The translations under genes were made by a program, and so were the position numbers. The notes under the pieces were generated by a model, which was not told the origin of the DNA, did no database searches, and saw nothing but the letters and a program-made list of their open reading frames with translations. 34,618 bases of DNA from an uncultured Oligoflexia bacterium (lineage in GTDB: Bacteria > Bdellovibrionota > Bacteriovoracia > Bacteriovoracales > Bacteriovoracaceae): assembly GCA_950061135.1 (NCBI GenBank), contig CATLVU010000018.1, positions 1-34,618 on the forward strand, read 5' to 3'. This document shows, piece by piece, positions 7,341 to 15,845 of the stretch (position 1 is its first letter; every line of letters starts with the position of its first letter).

Positions 7341-8378
7341 ATGGCCGAAGCACCTAATTCACTAGAACCAGATGTAGAATATGCCCTGCTTTCAGGTATT
7401 GATAAATCTTCAATACTTCTTAGTTCTTTAGGGCCGACACCATCAAAAATGATTTTCAAATATATGAAAGATAATGATGTGAAAAGAATCATTAATCATA
7501 TGTCTCACTTAAACCGTTCACCAATCTGGATGGTTAAAAGAGTTTTAGTTGAATTTTATGCTGCTCTAAATGAAGAAAATGATCTTTTGTTTTCTGGTAA
7601 TAAGGGTAAAGACTTTTTAATAGGAACTCTTGGAGAAGAGAGAGCAAAACAATTACTAGGTCAGGTTGTGGAAGTTGGAACTTCCAATACACTCGAATCA
7701 CTAGAGCTAGTTGATACAAGAACACTGGCAAACTTTTTAATAAATGAGCATCCTCAGACGATCGCATTAATTATTGCACATCTACCGACAGAGAAAAAAG
7801 TTGATGTATTAAAAAAACTGCCAGAAGGGCTTCAAGCAGAGGTTGTTCTGAGGGTTGCGAATTTAGACTTTGTTTCGCCTGAATTGATTTCGCAATTAGA
7901 TGATGTTTTAAAAACAGAACTATCTACTCTCGGATCTATTGATACTCAACAACTTGGTGGTGTTGAACCTATCGCTGATATGTTAAATCAGATGGATAAA
8001 AACTCTGAGAAAAATGTTATGGCCAGAGTTGAAGAAAAAGACCCTGAGCTTGCAGAAGAAATTAGAAAACTTATGTTTGTATTTGAAGACCTTGTTATTG
8101 TTGATGATAAAGGTATTCAAGAGCTTCTTAAGGTGGTTGATAATCAGAAACTCACTATCGCACTTAAAACGGCACCTGAAGATGTTAAAGGTAAGTTATT
8201 TAAGAATATGTCTAATAGAGCAGCAACATTATTACAAGAAGACCTAGAGGCTCTAGGGCCTACAAAGTTATCTGATGTAGAGAAAGCTCAGCAAGAAATT
8301 GTTCAGCAAGTGAAAGACCTTGAAGGTAAAGGTAAGGCGATTATTAGTCGCGGTGGCGATGGAGATGCTCTTGTATAA
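7341..8378 (+). CDS. fliG: Flagellar motor switch protein FliG
   Basis: The 345-aa product contains the EHPQTIALIIAHL motif (~138-150) of the middle domain and the C-terminal charged helix that faces the stator (R-x-x-x-L-L-Q-E-D-L-E-A-L-G-P, about residues 293-308), the region that holds the torque-generating charged residues in studied FliGs. FliG sits on the cytoplasmic face of the MS ring, binds FliF and FliM, and sets rotation direction. It starts 12 nt after fliF with SD AAGGAA. A short tail of about ten residues rich in Gly/Asp after the conserved end is not obviously functional. Confidence 0.96.
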   Translation: MAEAPNSLEPDVEYALLSGIDKSSILLSSLGPTPSKMIFKYMKDNDVKRIINHMSHLNRSPIWMVKRVLVEFYAALNEENDLLFSGNKGKDFLIGTLGEERAKQLLGQVVEVGTSNTLESLELVDTRTLANFLINEHPQTIALIIAHLPTEKKVDVLKKLPEGLQAEVVLRVANLDFVSPELISQLDDVLKTELSTLGSIDTQQLGGVEPIADMLNQMDKNSEKNVMARVEEKDPELAEEIRKLMFVFEDLVIVDDKGIQELLKVVDNQKLTIALKTAPEDVKGKLFKNMSNRAATLLQEDLEALGPTKLSDVEKAQQEIVQQVKDLEGKGKAIISRGGDGDALV

Positions 8379-8391
8379 GGAAATATGTTAG

Positions 8392-9183
8392 ATGGGTATT
8401 TTAAGAGATGGACAACAAAGAATTAAAATAGATGAGTATCAGTTCTCTGATTTTTCAGATAATACTCACCAAGGGACAGAGTTTCAACCGATCCAGTTTG
8501 AAACTAGTAAAGTCATCTCTGAAGATATAATAAAGCAAGAAAGAGAAATAGCTGAAAATTCTTCTTTTAGATTCGATAGTGAAGTCGAAAACCACCGTGG
8601 TTTAAAACAGCAGAGACAACAAGAATATGAACAGGCGATAGAAGAAGAAGTTAAAAAACGTATTGATGCTTTAAGAGATAAAGCACAAGAAGAAGGATAC
8701 CAAGAAGGCCTTACGAGGGGAACTGAAGAAGCGAAGAATGAAGTTTTGACACAAGCGACAGAAAAAATTGAGGAACTTGAGAGATTTATAAAAAATGTTC
8801 AAGAGCAAGCACAAGGGATTTTGGCACAAAATAAAAATAATATTTACTCAACAGTACAGAATCTAACAAAATGGATAGTGTTAAAAGAAGTAGATGAAAA
8901 ATATTATTTATCTCGTTTGTTAGAAAAATTAATTTATGAAATTAATCAAAAGAATAATCTGGTAGTTCGTGTTGATGAAGAATCATTTGGATATATGCCA
9001 GAAATTGTGAAAGTTTTAGAGAGAAAAGTAGGAGTCCTTTCAAATATCAGAGTAGAGGTATCTCCAGAACTAAAGGGAACAGGAATTATTTTAGAATCAG
9101 AGAACTCTATTGTCGATGGTTCCTTCGAAGCACAAATGAATCACTTAGATGAAATTTTCAAATCAGTAGGAAAGTATGAGTGA
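8392..9183 (+). CDS. fliH: Flagellar export regulator FliH
   Basis: The 263-aa product has a variable N-terminus, then a long Gln/Glu-rich coiled coil with the FliH-type glycine-spaced helix E-E-G-Y-Q-E-G-L-T-R-G-T-E-E-A (~97-112), and a globular C-terminal part (~150-260) resembling the peripheral-stalk domain that binds FliI. FliH dimers hold the FliI ATPase at the export gate. The ATG at 8392 is the only start in frame because a TAG precedes it; SD AAGGAAA lies about 8 nt upstream. The gene overlaps fliI by 8 nt, so translation is probably coupled. Confidence 0.85.
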   Translation: MGILRDGQQRIKIDEYQFSDFSDNTHQGTEFQPIQFETSKVISEDIIKQEREIAENSSFRFDSEVENHRGLKQQRQQEYEQAIEEEVKKRIDALRDKAQEEGYQEGLTRGTEEAKNEVLTQATEKIEELERFIKNVQEQAQGILAQNKNNIYSTVQNLTKWIVLKEVDEKYYLSRLLEKLIYEINQKNNLVVRVDEESFGYMPEIVKVLERKVGVLSNIRVEVSPELKGTGIILESENSIVDGSFEAQMNHLDEIFKSVGKYE

Positions 9184-10552
9184 TTTGAATGTAGATTTTT
9201 CTAGCATTCAAAAAGCATTCATTTCAGGTACTCCTTACCAAAATATAGGTAAAATTATTTCTAGTCATGGAATGATTTTTGAAGCTGTTTTACCAAGAGC
9301 TGTCCTCGGTTGTTGTGTCGAATTCGTTACACAAACTGGTGATCGTTGTCTCGGAGAGGTTGTTGGTATCAAAGGGGAACGCTGCCAAGTAATGCCTTAT
9401 GATGATATCACTGGAATAAACTCTGAGACGAAGATTTATCTAAAAGAGTTAACTACTTCAATAAAAGTTTCTGATGCCTACCTTGGTAGGATTGTCGATT
9501 TTCAAGGAAACCCTTTAGATAATAAAGGGCCCATAGAACAAAACGGAGAAGTTCGTTCTATTTATGGCGAAGTAATTAACCCCTTAGATCGTCCCCAGAT
9601 AAAGCAAAATCTTGATACAGGAATTAATGCATTAAATGCTTTTACTACTGTAGGTAAGGGACAGCGTTTGGCAATTATGGCCGGATCTGGTGTCGGTAAA
9701 TCAACCTTGATGGGAATGATTGCTAGAAATACAACAGCAGATATAAATGTAATTGCATTGATTGGTGAGCGAGGAAGAGAAGTATTAGAATTTATTGAAT
9801 CTGACTTAGGTCGTGAAGGCTTAAAAAGATCAGTAATTATTGTAGCGACTTCTGATCAATCACCACTGATTAGGGCCAAAGCAGCTTATACTGCAACAAC
9901 TATTGCTGAATATTTCAGAGATAAAAATAAAGACGTCATTTTTATGATGGACTCAATCACTCGTTTTGCAATGGCCTACAGAGAAATAGGAATGAGCGCA
10001 GGTGAACCACCAGGTCAAAAAGGTTATGGGCCTAGTGTTTTTGCTAAACTTCCAAAGCTTATGGAAAGAGCTGGGACGAAAGCAAATGCTGGAACAATTA
10101 CAGGGATCTATACCGTACTTGTTGAGGGTGGGGATATGGATGAGCCGATAGCTGATGCCGTACGAGCAATAGCTGATGGGCATATTGTTTTAAGCCGAGA
10201 ACTAGCGGCCAAAAACCATTATCCTGCCATTGATGTAATGAACTCGCTTTCGAGAGTTATGTCGAAGGTTGTTACAAGAGAGCACCAGATAGTTGCTGCC
10301 CACTTAAGGGATTTAATGGCATCTTATTACGAAGCTGAAGATCTTATAAATGTTGGTGCTTATGCCAAGGGAACGAATCCTAAAATAGATAAAGCGATGG
10401 CAATTATCACAGATTTAACCGAACTGCTAAAACAAAGAGTTGAAGACTCGCTTTCATTAGACGATGTCTATGACCAAATGGTTGAAATAGCGAGAAAAGC
10501 TGAAAGAGAGATAGATCCAAACTTTTTAAATGAACAAGAGAATGAGCAATGA
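9176..10552 (+). CDS. fliI: Flagellum-specific ATP synthase FliI
   Basis: The 458-aa product is a complete type III secretion ATPase. Walker A is AGSGVGKST (169-177). The signatures I-A-L-I-G-E-R-G-R-E-V (~194-204), D-S-I-T-R-F-A-M-A-Y-R-E-I and the strongly conserved G-E-P-P-G-x-x-G-Y-P/G-P-S-V-F segment follow. It energises unfolding and entry of rod, hook and filament subunits. It overlaps fliH (8 nt) and fliJ (4 nt, ATGA), forming the expected ATPase-complex trio fliH-fliI-fliJ. Confidence 0.97.
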   Translation: MSDLNVDFSSIQKAFISGTPYQNIGKIISSHGMIFEAVLPRAVLGCCVEFVTQTGDRCLGEVVGIKGERCQVMPYDDITGINSETKIYLKELTTSIKVSDAYLGRIVDFQGNPLDNKGPIEQNGEVRSIYGEVINPLDRPQIKQNLDTGINALNAFTTVGKGQRLAIMAGSGVGKSTLMGMIARNTTADINVIALIGERGREVLEFIESDLGREGLKRSVIIVATSDQSPLIRAKAAYTATTIAEYFRDKNKDVIFMMDSITRFAMAYREIGMSAGEPPGQKGYGPSVFAKLPKLMERAGTKANAGTITGIYTVLVEGGDMDEPIADAVRAIADGHIVLSRELAAKNHYPAIDVMNSLSRVMSKVVTREHQIVAAHLRDLMASYYEAEDLINVGAYAKGTNPKIDKAMAIITDLTELLKQRVEDSLSLDDVYDQMVEIARKAEREIDPNFLNEQENEQ

Positions 10553-11001
10553 AAGGTTTTAAGTTTCGCCTAGATGCTATTTTGAAATTAAAAAAAATGC
10601 ATGAAGATAAGCTTAAAATGGAAGTTGGTAAAATTCAGGTGAAAATCCAAGATAATAAAAGACAAATCCAAGAGGATTTTAGAGATATTGAAATGGCATA
10701 TGATGTTCAAAGTGAAGAGCTTAAAAATGGAGCAAGGGGAGAGAACTTAGCTTTCTATCCATACTTTGAGCAGGGTAAAAAAGCAAAGATAGCGTATTTT
10801 GAAGAGCAAAATACTTTACTTGAAAAACAAAAAGAAGGCCTATTAGTTCAATTGGCACAGGCTAGATCAACCGTAAAGGTGTATACCGAAATGAAAGAAA
10901 AAGAAAAAGAGAAGTACAAGAAGAGTATTTCGAAAAAGAAACAAGAGATCCTAGAGGAACAAGTGTTAAGTTGGAATTATCAAAGGAAAAAATCATGCTA
11001 A
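10549..11001 (+). CDS. fliJ: Flagellar export stalk protein FliJ
   Basis: The 150-aa product is almost entirely charged coiled coil, beginning with the FliJ-typical F-K-F-R-L-D-A-I-L-K-L-K-K (4-16). FliJ is the central stalk of the FliI hexamer and links it to FlhA. Sequence conservation in this family is low; the call rests on the N-terminal motif, size, coiled-coil character and position directly after fliI with an ATGA overlap. The final seven nt overlap the next gene. Confidence 0.85.
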   Translation: MKGFKFRLDAILKLKKMHEDKLKMEVGKIQVKIQDNKRQIQEDFRDIEMAYDVQSEELKNGARGENLAFYPYFEQGKKAKIAYFEEQNTLLEKQKEGLLVQLAQARSTVKVYTEMKEKEKEKYKKSISKKKQEILEEQVLSWNYQRKKSC

Positions 11002-11528
11002 GATTATTGTCAGTCATATTATCTTTGATCGCATTCAATGTCACAATTGCAGATGACAAAAAAGTATATACTGAGAAAGAATTTAAAAAAGCAGTGAAAA
11101 AAGAAGTTGAACAAACAATTGATAGAATTAAAAAAAAGAACCTTGCTCAATTGACTAAAGAAATTCTTGAAAAAGAAGCCGTTCTTGATCAAAAGCTAAA
11201 ACTTTTAGAAGAAAGAGAAAAAGAAGTTGCAATGTCAGAGGATAGTTTAAATAACAAGATTGTTGGTTTCGAAACTCGACAAAAAGAAATTTTGGGTTGC
11301 ATTGATAAAAACAAAAAAAATGAGTTGATGAGAATAAATCAACTCGTTGAAGTTATTTCAAACATGAAACCAGCAAAAGCAGCAGAGATATTATCGGTGC
11401 AAGAAGCTCAGATATCTGTGAAGATCATAGAGCGTATCGATCCATCAAGGGCATCGAAGATATTTAATTTAATGGAAAAGGAAGTTTCTGCCCGACTTCA
11501 AAAGCAATACCTAAATATGCAACAATGA
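10995..11528 (+). CDS. MotE/YlxF-like flagellar protein (MgtE_N-type domain), secreted
   Basis: ATG 10995 is preferred over an upstream TTG at 10971 because AAAGGA precedes it and the resulting protein begins with a signal peptide or anchor (MLRLLSVILSLIAFNVTIA). The 177-aa product continues with a coiled coil (~25-95) and a C-terminal domain (~110-170) with the motif M-K-P-A-K-A-A-E-I-L ... R-I-D-P-S-R-A-S-K-I-F, which is the MgtE_N-like repeat of MotE proteins. MotE of Sinorhizobium is a periplasmic chaperone for MotC; the Bacillus counterpart YlxF lies at the same place, between fliJ and fliK. It overlaps fliJ by 7 nt. Its exact partner here is unknown. Confidence 0.8.
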   Translation: MLRLLSVILSLIAFNVTIADDKKVYTEKEFKKAVKKEVEQTIDRIKKKNLAQLTKEILEKEAVLDQKLKLLEEREKEVAMSEDSLNNKIVGFETRQKEILGCIDKNKKNELMRINQLVEVISNMKPAKAAEILSVQEAQISVKIIERIDPSRASKIFNLMEKEVSARLQKQYLNMQQ

Positions 11529-11551
11529 TACAGTGAAGTATAAGGAGAAAA

Positions 11552-13009
11552 TTGAGTTTATTACCGCTTAATCTACATTCAAAAGTCATTAAAGGGGACG
11601 AAAAGGCAGCCTCCAAGGATGTATTGGGCAATCAATTAGTAGCTGAAGTACAGGGAAACTCCGAGCAAGCACTGAAAGATAAAAATGATTTCATGCAATT
11701 ACTAGCAAAAGAACAAGGTAACGAAGAGTCTATTGTGAATCAAAAAGATGCAATAGAAGCCGAGTTAGTTAAAAGTGAATCTTCAGCAATTCCTAAGTCT
11801 TCAAAAAAAGTTGAGAATAATCAATTAAAAGTATTATCAGAAAACCTCAATGTTGGCACTGATGAAGTTTCTGGCGAAGCTTTACAGAGTACTGAAGTTG
11901 AAGGCTTTAAAAAACAGGTAATTACAAAGTCTGAGTTAGGTGACGTTTCTAAAAATGTAGGGGATGCTCAAGACATCAAAAAAGCACAAAATAATACATC
12001 TATTGCAATAGATAATAAAAGTAGTGATAAAAAGATTGCCGATACTTTAGGTTTAGAAAAAGAAACAAAGATAAAAGGTGATTCGATTTCTCCTTTGAAA
12101 ACTGTACAAGATAAAGCTGAAAATATTGATTTAAAACAATTACTCTCTAATAAACAAGTAGATAAAAAATTAGTTAAGGAAGAAGTTTTATTACAAGATA
12201 AAATAAAGCCTGAAGTTGAACTGAAAGAGCAGTTGGCCAAAAAGTTTGAAAACGTAATTTCTACAAAAAATAATCTTCCTGTAAATAAAAAGGTTTCTCA
12301 GCATGCATACCAAAATGCGAGTTTAGAGCAAGAGCCATTTATTAAGACTGTTGACAAAGCAATTAATACTCAAGGGCTTAACGTACAAGCTTTAAAGTCT
12401 GAGCCAAGCAAGTCTATGACATTGCAAGATGTAATGTTTAATCTTGAGCAACCAACAGAAGGTAAGGGCCTTGATATCGTATCTCAAGCTTCAGATGTTA
12501 AAACATCGGTTGATCTTGGTCAAAAAACAAATAATATTTTTAATATAAACGAATTAAAAGCCGGTCAGACAACAGATGAAGTTATTGCTAAAATTCAAGA
12601 CTATATTATTCAAAATAAAGTAGATAAAAACTCACAAGTAGAAATGTCCTTTAAGCATCAGGACTTAGGTAAGATAGACCTTCTTGTAGAAAAAATGGAT
12701 GGGAAAGATATCCATATCAAGATTACAACTCAGGGCCATGAAGGGCATAAGTTTTTTCAGACAAAACAAACTCAATTATTACAAGTATTAAATCAAAGTG
12801 GAATTCAAGTAGGTGAATTTAAACTTGAAATGAATATGCAACAAAACAATTCAAACTCCTCTAATGGACAGTTTGCGCAGGATGGAAAATCTCAAGGCTT
12901 TTTCTCTGGTCAAAAAGGACAGCATCATTCGGAAAGTGGTCAGCGCCAACAAGAGTCACAAAGAAGACAAGAACTTTGGGAACAATTTCAAGATAAGGAA
13001 GTAGCTTAA
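11552..13009 (+). CDS. fliK: Flagellar hook-length control protein FliK
   Basis: The 485-aa product has a long low-complexity, Lys/Glu/Asn-rich N-terminal region, as expected for the ruler part, and a conserved C-terminal domain (~345-428) with the motif D-L-G-K-I-D-L-L-V-E and L-L-x-V-L-N-Q-S-G-I-Q-V-G-E-F, which in other FliK proteins switches FlhB substrate specificity once the hook is complete. A Gln/Ser/Gly-rich tail follows. The start is TTG (11552-11554) with SD AAGGAG eight nt earlier. The gene lies 23 nt after the MotE-like gene and its stop overlaps the flgD start (TAATG). Confidence 0.88.
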   Translation: MSLLPLNLHSKVIKGDEKAASKDVLGNQLVAEVQGNSEQALKDKNDFMQLLAKEQGNEESIVNQKDAIEAELVKSESSAIPKSSKKVENNQLKVLSENLNVGTDEVSGEALQSTEVEGFKKQVITKSELGDVSKNVGDAQDIKKAQNNTSIAIDNKSSDKKIADTLGLEKETKIKGDSISPLKTVQDKAENIDLKQLLSNKQVDKKLVKEEVLLQDKIKPEVELKEQLAKKFENVISTKNNLPVNKKVSQHAYQNASLEQEPFIKTVDKAINTQGLNVQALKSEPSKSMTLQDVMFNLEQPTEGKGLDIVSQASDVKTSVDLGQKTNNIFNINELKAGQTTDEVIAKIQDYIIQNKVDKNSQVEMSFKHQDLGKIDLLVEKMDGKDIHIKITTQGHEGHKFFQTKQTQLLQVLNQSGIQVGEFKLEMNMQQNNSNSSNGQFAQDGKSQGFFSGQKGQHHSESGQRQQESQRRQELWEQFQDKEVA

Positions 13010-14001
13010 TGCCTACGATGGGTAAACCTTTAACTGCAGAAGAAATGCGATACAGAAATGTACGTATGGGAGCTGAAGCGAGAGTAAAAAACCTAAGCAA
13101 AGAACAAATCGAACAAAAACAAAAAGAAAAATTACTAAACAAATTAACAGGTTTTAAACCAGATAATAAATTATATGTTGATGGTAAAACCCATAATAAA
13201 ATGGGTAAGGATGAGTTTTTAAAACTTCTTACTGTACAGTTAAAAAATCAAGATCCAATGAAGCCGATGGAACAAAATAAAATGGCAGCGGAACTCGCAC
13301 AGTTTTCACAATTAGAGCAATTATCAAATTTAAATACAAAGTTTGACAGTCTTGTAGATGACAAAGGCGTAAAAGATAAGTTTTATGGCGCAAGTTTTCT
13401 AGGTAAAGAAGTAGTAACAACAGGATCAAGCTTAGAGTTTAGTGGTAAAGAAGGTGAGAGTGCAGACATTCTTTATCATCTTCCAAAACCAGCAGAGAAA
13501 GTTTTAGTAAGAGTTTTTGATGACAAAAACAATATGATCAGTGAAGAGTGGAAAGAAAATATAGGACGAGGCAATCAAACTTTTACATGGGATGGCCAAT
13601 CTCTTGATGGAGCAACTGCTATTGCTGGAACTTATAAGACTCAAGTCTATGCTTGGGATGAAAGCTCAGAGCCTATTATAGTCAAGACTAAAAACACAGG
13701 GATAGTTGAATCTGTATTCTTTGAAAATGGTGAAACTGTTTTAAAGGTTGATGGAAAAAAAGTTTTCTTAAGGGATGTTGATAGTTTTCATACTCCTAAT
13801 CCTCAAGGTCCTGAGGCAACTTTAGGTCAAAATCAAGCAAATCTTAAAGAAGCATTTAATAACTCGAGTAATTTACCCATTGCGCAAGAGACAGGAAAAA
13901 GCTTAAACTTAAATAGTAAAAATAATAAAGCGTCAGTTGATGCTTATAAAAAACATCATGTACCAACAACCGGTTTAACCAATGTGTATGATGTGGAGTA
14001 A
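13009..14001 (+). CDS. flgD: Flagellar hook cap/scaffold protein FlgD, with long termini
   Basis: The core motif D-E-F-L-K-L-L-T-V-Q-L-K-N-Q-D-P-M-K-P (68-86) followed by E-L-A-Q-F-S-Q-L-E-Q-L (95-105) identifies FlgD, the cap that guides hook polymerisation. The second half contains the FlgD Tudor/FN3-like region with G-N-Q-T-F-T-W-D-G (about 192-200). At 330 aa it is longer than many FlgD proteins (about 220-250): about 60 charged residues precede the core and an Asn/Ser/Lys-rich tail of about 60 follows it. Its ATG overlaps the fliK stop by one base. Confidence 0.93.
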   Translation: MPTMGKPLTAEEMRYRNVRMGAEARVKNLSKEQIEQKQKEKLLNKLTGFKPDNKLYVDGKTHNKMGKDEFLKLLTVQLKNQDPMKPMEQNKMAAELAQFSQLEQLSNLNTKFDSLVDDKGVKDKFYGASFLGKEVVTTGSSLEFSGKEGESADILYHLPKPAEKVLVRVFDDKNNMISEEWKENIGRGNQTFTWDGQSLDGATAIAGTYKTQVYAWDESSEPIIVKTKNTGIVESVFFENGETVLKVDGKKVFLRDVDSFHTPNPQGPEATLGQNQANLKEAFNNSSNLPIAQETGKSLNLNSKNNKASVDAYKKHHVPTTGLTNVYDVE

Positions 14002-14006
14002 ATGGT

Positions 14007-14405
14007 TTGGGAAAAAATATTAATAACATTCTTATTCCAAATGTAACCAGAGCACCTCAGGATAAAAAGGTTGATATTTCCAACCGTTTACCTAAAGGGG
14101 AGCAGAGTGATTTTAATAAACTTCTTGAAGAAACGAAACAACTTCATGGAGGTATTAATCTTAGTACTCATGCAGCCAAAAGAATTCAAGAACGTAGTAT
14201 TGATTTTAATGGCGATGAATATTTAAAAGTAAAAGATGCGATTTCAAAACTTCAGAGTAAAGGAAGTAAAGATTCGTTAATAATAACAGACAAGGCTGCT
14301 TATATTGTTGATGTGAAAAATAACAAAGTTGTAACAGCTGTAGATAAAGGAAGTATGGCAGAGAATGTATTTACAAAAATAGATTCTACTGTTTTTATAA
14401 ATTAA
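14007..14405 (+). CDS. Flagellar operon protein of the TIGR02530 type
   Basis: This 132-aa protein has the features of the small flagellar-operon family found between flgD and flgE in many operons: L-S-x-H-A-A-K-R-I-Q-E-R (~53-64), a helix, and a C-terminal D-K-A-A-Y-I-V-D-V-K-N-N-K-V-V-T-A segment (~95-111). The function of the family is not established. It is encoded 5 nt after flgD and starts with TTG (14007-14009), with GGAG in the end of flgD. An ATG at 14002 is in a frame that soon stops. No signal peptide is present. Confidence 0.82.
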   Translation: MGKNINNILIPNVTRAPQDKKVDISNRLPKGEQSDFNKLLEETKQLHGGINLSTHAAKRIQERSIDFNGDEYLKVKDAISKLQSKGSKDSLIITDKAAYIVDVKNNKVVTAVDKGSMAENVFTKIDSTVFIN

Positions 14406-14413
14406 AATTAAGT

Positions 14414-14482
14414 GATAAGAAAAAAGGTTGGTCCTTTCCGGAAACCTTGAGTTTTAGTCCGTAGCACTGAAATAATCTTATC
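14414..14482 (+). ncRNA. Candidate structured RNA: three-way junction ahead of flgE
   Basis: The intergenic RNA can fold into three helices. P1 pairs GATAAGA (14414-14420) with TCTTATC (14476-14482), 7 bp without mismatch. P2 pairs AAGGTT (14424-14429) and TCC (14432-14434) with GGA (14440-14442) and AACCTT (14443-14448), with a 2-nt bulge and loop TTTCC. P3 pairs TTTTAGT (14452-14458) with ACTGAAA (14466-14472; one G-U) around loop CCGTAGC. The three junction strands are each 3 nt. CTTTCC (14434-14439) could also pair with GGAGGG (14497-14502), the flgE SD. I do not recognise a known riboswitch class; c-di-GMP-I signatures are absent. Folding was done by hand. Confidence 0.45.
14447..14476 (+). 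promoter_or_regulatory. Alternative: sigma70-like promoter before flgE
   Basis: TTGAGT (14447-14452), an 18-nt spacer and AATAAT (14471-14476) form a moderate promoter with a start near 14483. It overlaps the candidate structured RNA, so the element may be promoter or leader RNA, or both by chance. Confidence 0.3.
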
Positions 14483-14508
14483 TGAATTTAGGTCTAGGAG
14501 GGACATAC

Positions 14509-15789
14509 ATGAGTTTATTAGGTTCATTTAACACTGGTGTCAGTGGTTTACAAGCAGCAGGCCAAAGTATGGGGATTATCGGTGATAACATCGCCAATGC
14601 TGGTACTTTTGGTTTTAAAAGTTCACGAGCTGAATTTCAAGATATGCTTGCAAAGTCACTAAAGGGTATTGATGGTGGTGATCAGATTGGTTCAGGTACA
14701 AAACTGGCCCATGTAAAAGCTAAGTTTACTCAAGGTAGTATTAGTCGAACTGAAAACATCACAGATTTAGCTGTCAATGGAAATGGCTTCTTCGTTGTCG
14801 AAGCAGGAAAAGGTAGAGGATTTACAAGAGATGGTTCTTTTCATTTCGATAAAGAAGGAAACCTAATCAATGGCGATGGTTATAAAATCTTAGGTTTTCA
14901 AGCAAATGAAGATGGAGAAATCACTCAAAAAACAGGGCCTATAAAGCTTGGAGGAACAACTATTCCGGCGAGAGCAACTGAAAAAGTTAATGTTAATATG
15001 AACGTTGATTCACGTGCTGATATTCAAGTTTTTGATCCTAATAATCCCGAAAAAACTTCAGACTTTAATTCTAGTATTCAGGTTTTTGATAACGTAGGTA
15101 CTCAAAGATTGATTACACTTCATTTCAATAAAGTTGCGAATAATACATGGGAATATCATGCGATGGTTCCTGGTGAAGATGCAGCTAATGGACAAGAAGG
15201 AACAATGGTTGAAATGGGTAAAGGTAAATTAGTATTTAATGATAAAGGGCAATTACAAGAAGAAGTGGTTGAGCTTAATTCGTTTAATTTTAATAAAGGT
15301 GCTGCTCCTAATCAGCAAATTGAATTTAGCTTTGGTGAATCACTTAAAGAAGGTGGAAATGGAAATGACGCTTCTACGCAATATGGTTCTGAAACTTCGA
15401 TTGCGAGGCATAATCAAGATGGTGCGAGTGCTGCAACATTAGCTTCTTTATCTTTCAATGATGAAGGTATACTAACAGCTTCTTATGATAATGGAGAAAC
15501 GAGAGATTTAGCTCAGATGGCGATCGGTAAGTTTGAAAATAACGAAGGCCTTTTTAAGATGGGTAAAAACTTGTTCAAAGAAACAAGAAACTCAGGTCAA
15601 GCTGCGATTGGAAAACCTGGAAAAGATGGAAGAGGAGAAATTCTATCCAAATCAATTGAGCAATCAAACGTAGATATTGCAAATGAATTTATTGCATTAA
15701 TGAATGCTCAAAGAAACTTCCAAGCAAACACTAGAACGATTACGACATCGGATCAAATGCTTCAAGAAGTACTTAATATTAAACGATAA
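14509..15789 (+). CDS. flgE: Flagellar hook protein FlgE
   Basis: The 426-aa product begins with the hook/rod D0 motif and D-N-I-A-N-A-G-T-F-G-F-K-S-S-R-A-E-F (~26-43) and ends with N-V-D-I-A-N-E-F-I-A-L-M-N-A-Q-R-N-F-Q-A-N, the paired C-terminal D0 helix. The internal region includes the FlgE D1/D2 portion with a V-D-S-R-A-type start of the second domain near 167. FlgE polymerises into the hook after export. AGGAGGG (14496-14502) gives a strong SD. It is the last gene of the block and is followed by an intrinsic terminator. The 103-nt gap before it is the largest inside the block and holds a candidate structured RNA or promoter. Confidence 0.95.
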   Translation: MSLLGSFNTGVSGLQAAGQSMGIIGDNIANAGTFGFKSSRAEFQDMLAKSLKGIDGGDQIGSGTKLAHVKAKFTQGSISRTENITDLAVNGNGFFVVEAGKGRGFTRDGSFHFDKEGNLINGDGYKILGFQANEDGEITQKTGPIKLGGTTIPARATEKVNVNMNVDSRADIQVFDPNNPEKTSDFNSSIQVFDNVGTQRLITLHFNKVANNTWEYHAMVPGEDAANGQEGTMVEMGKGKLVFNDKGQLQEEVVELNSFNFNKGAAPNQQIEFSFGESLKEGGNGNDASTQYGSETSIARHNQDGASAATLASLSFNDEGILTASYDNGETRDLAQMAIGKFENNEGLFKMGKNLFKETRNSGQAAIGKPGKDGRGEILSKSIEQSNVDIANEFIALMNAQRNFQANTRTITTSDQMLQEVLNIKR

Positions 15790-15815
15790 TCTAGATAGTA
15801 TTATAGTTTATATGT

Positions 15816-15845
15816 AGGGAGCTCTTTAAGGGCTCCCTTTTTTTT
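15816..15845 (+). terminator. Intrinsic terminator after flgE
   Basis: AGGGAGC (15816-15822) pairs perfectly with GCTCCCT (15832-15838) around a 9-nt loop and is followed directly by a run of T to 15845. It ends the flagellar transcript. The convergent minus-strand gene stops inside the T run. Confidence 0.9.

Noticed and set aside
14406-14508. c-di-GMP-I (GEMM) riboswitch
   Set aside because: The P1/P2/P3 outline is similar, but the conserved GGACGCAAAGC-type core and GNRA tetraloop are missing.
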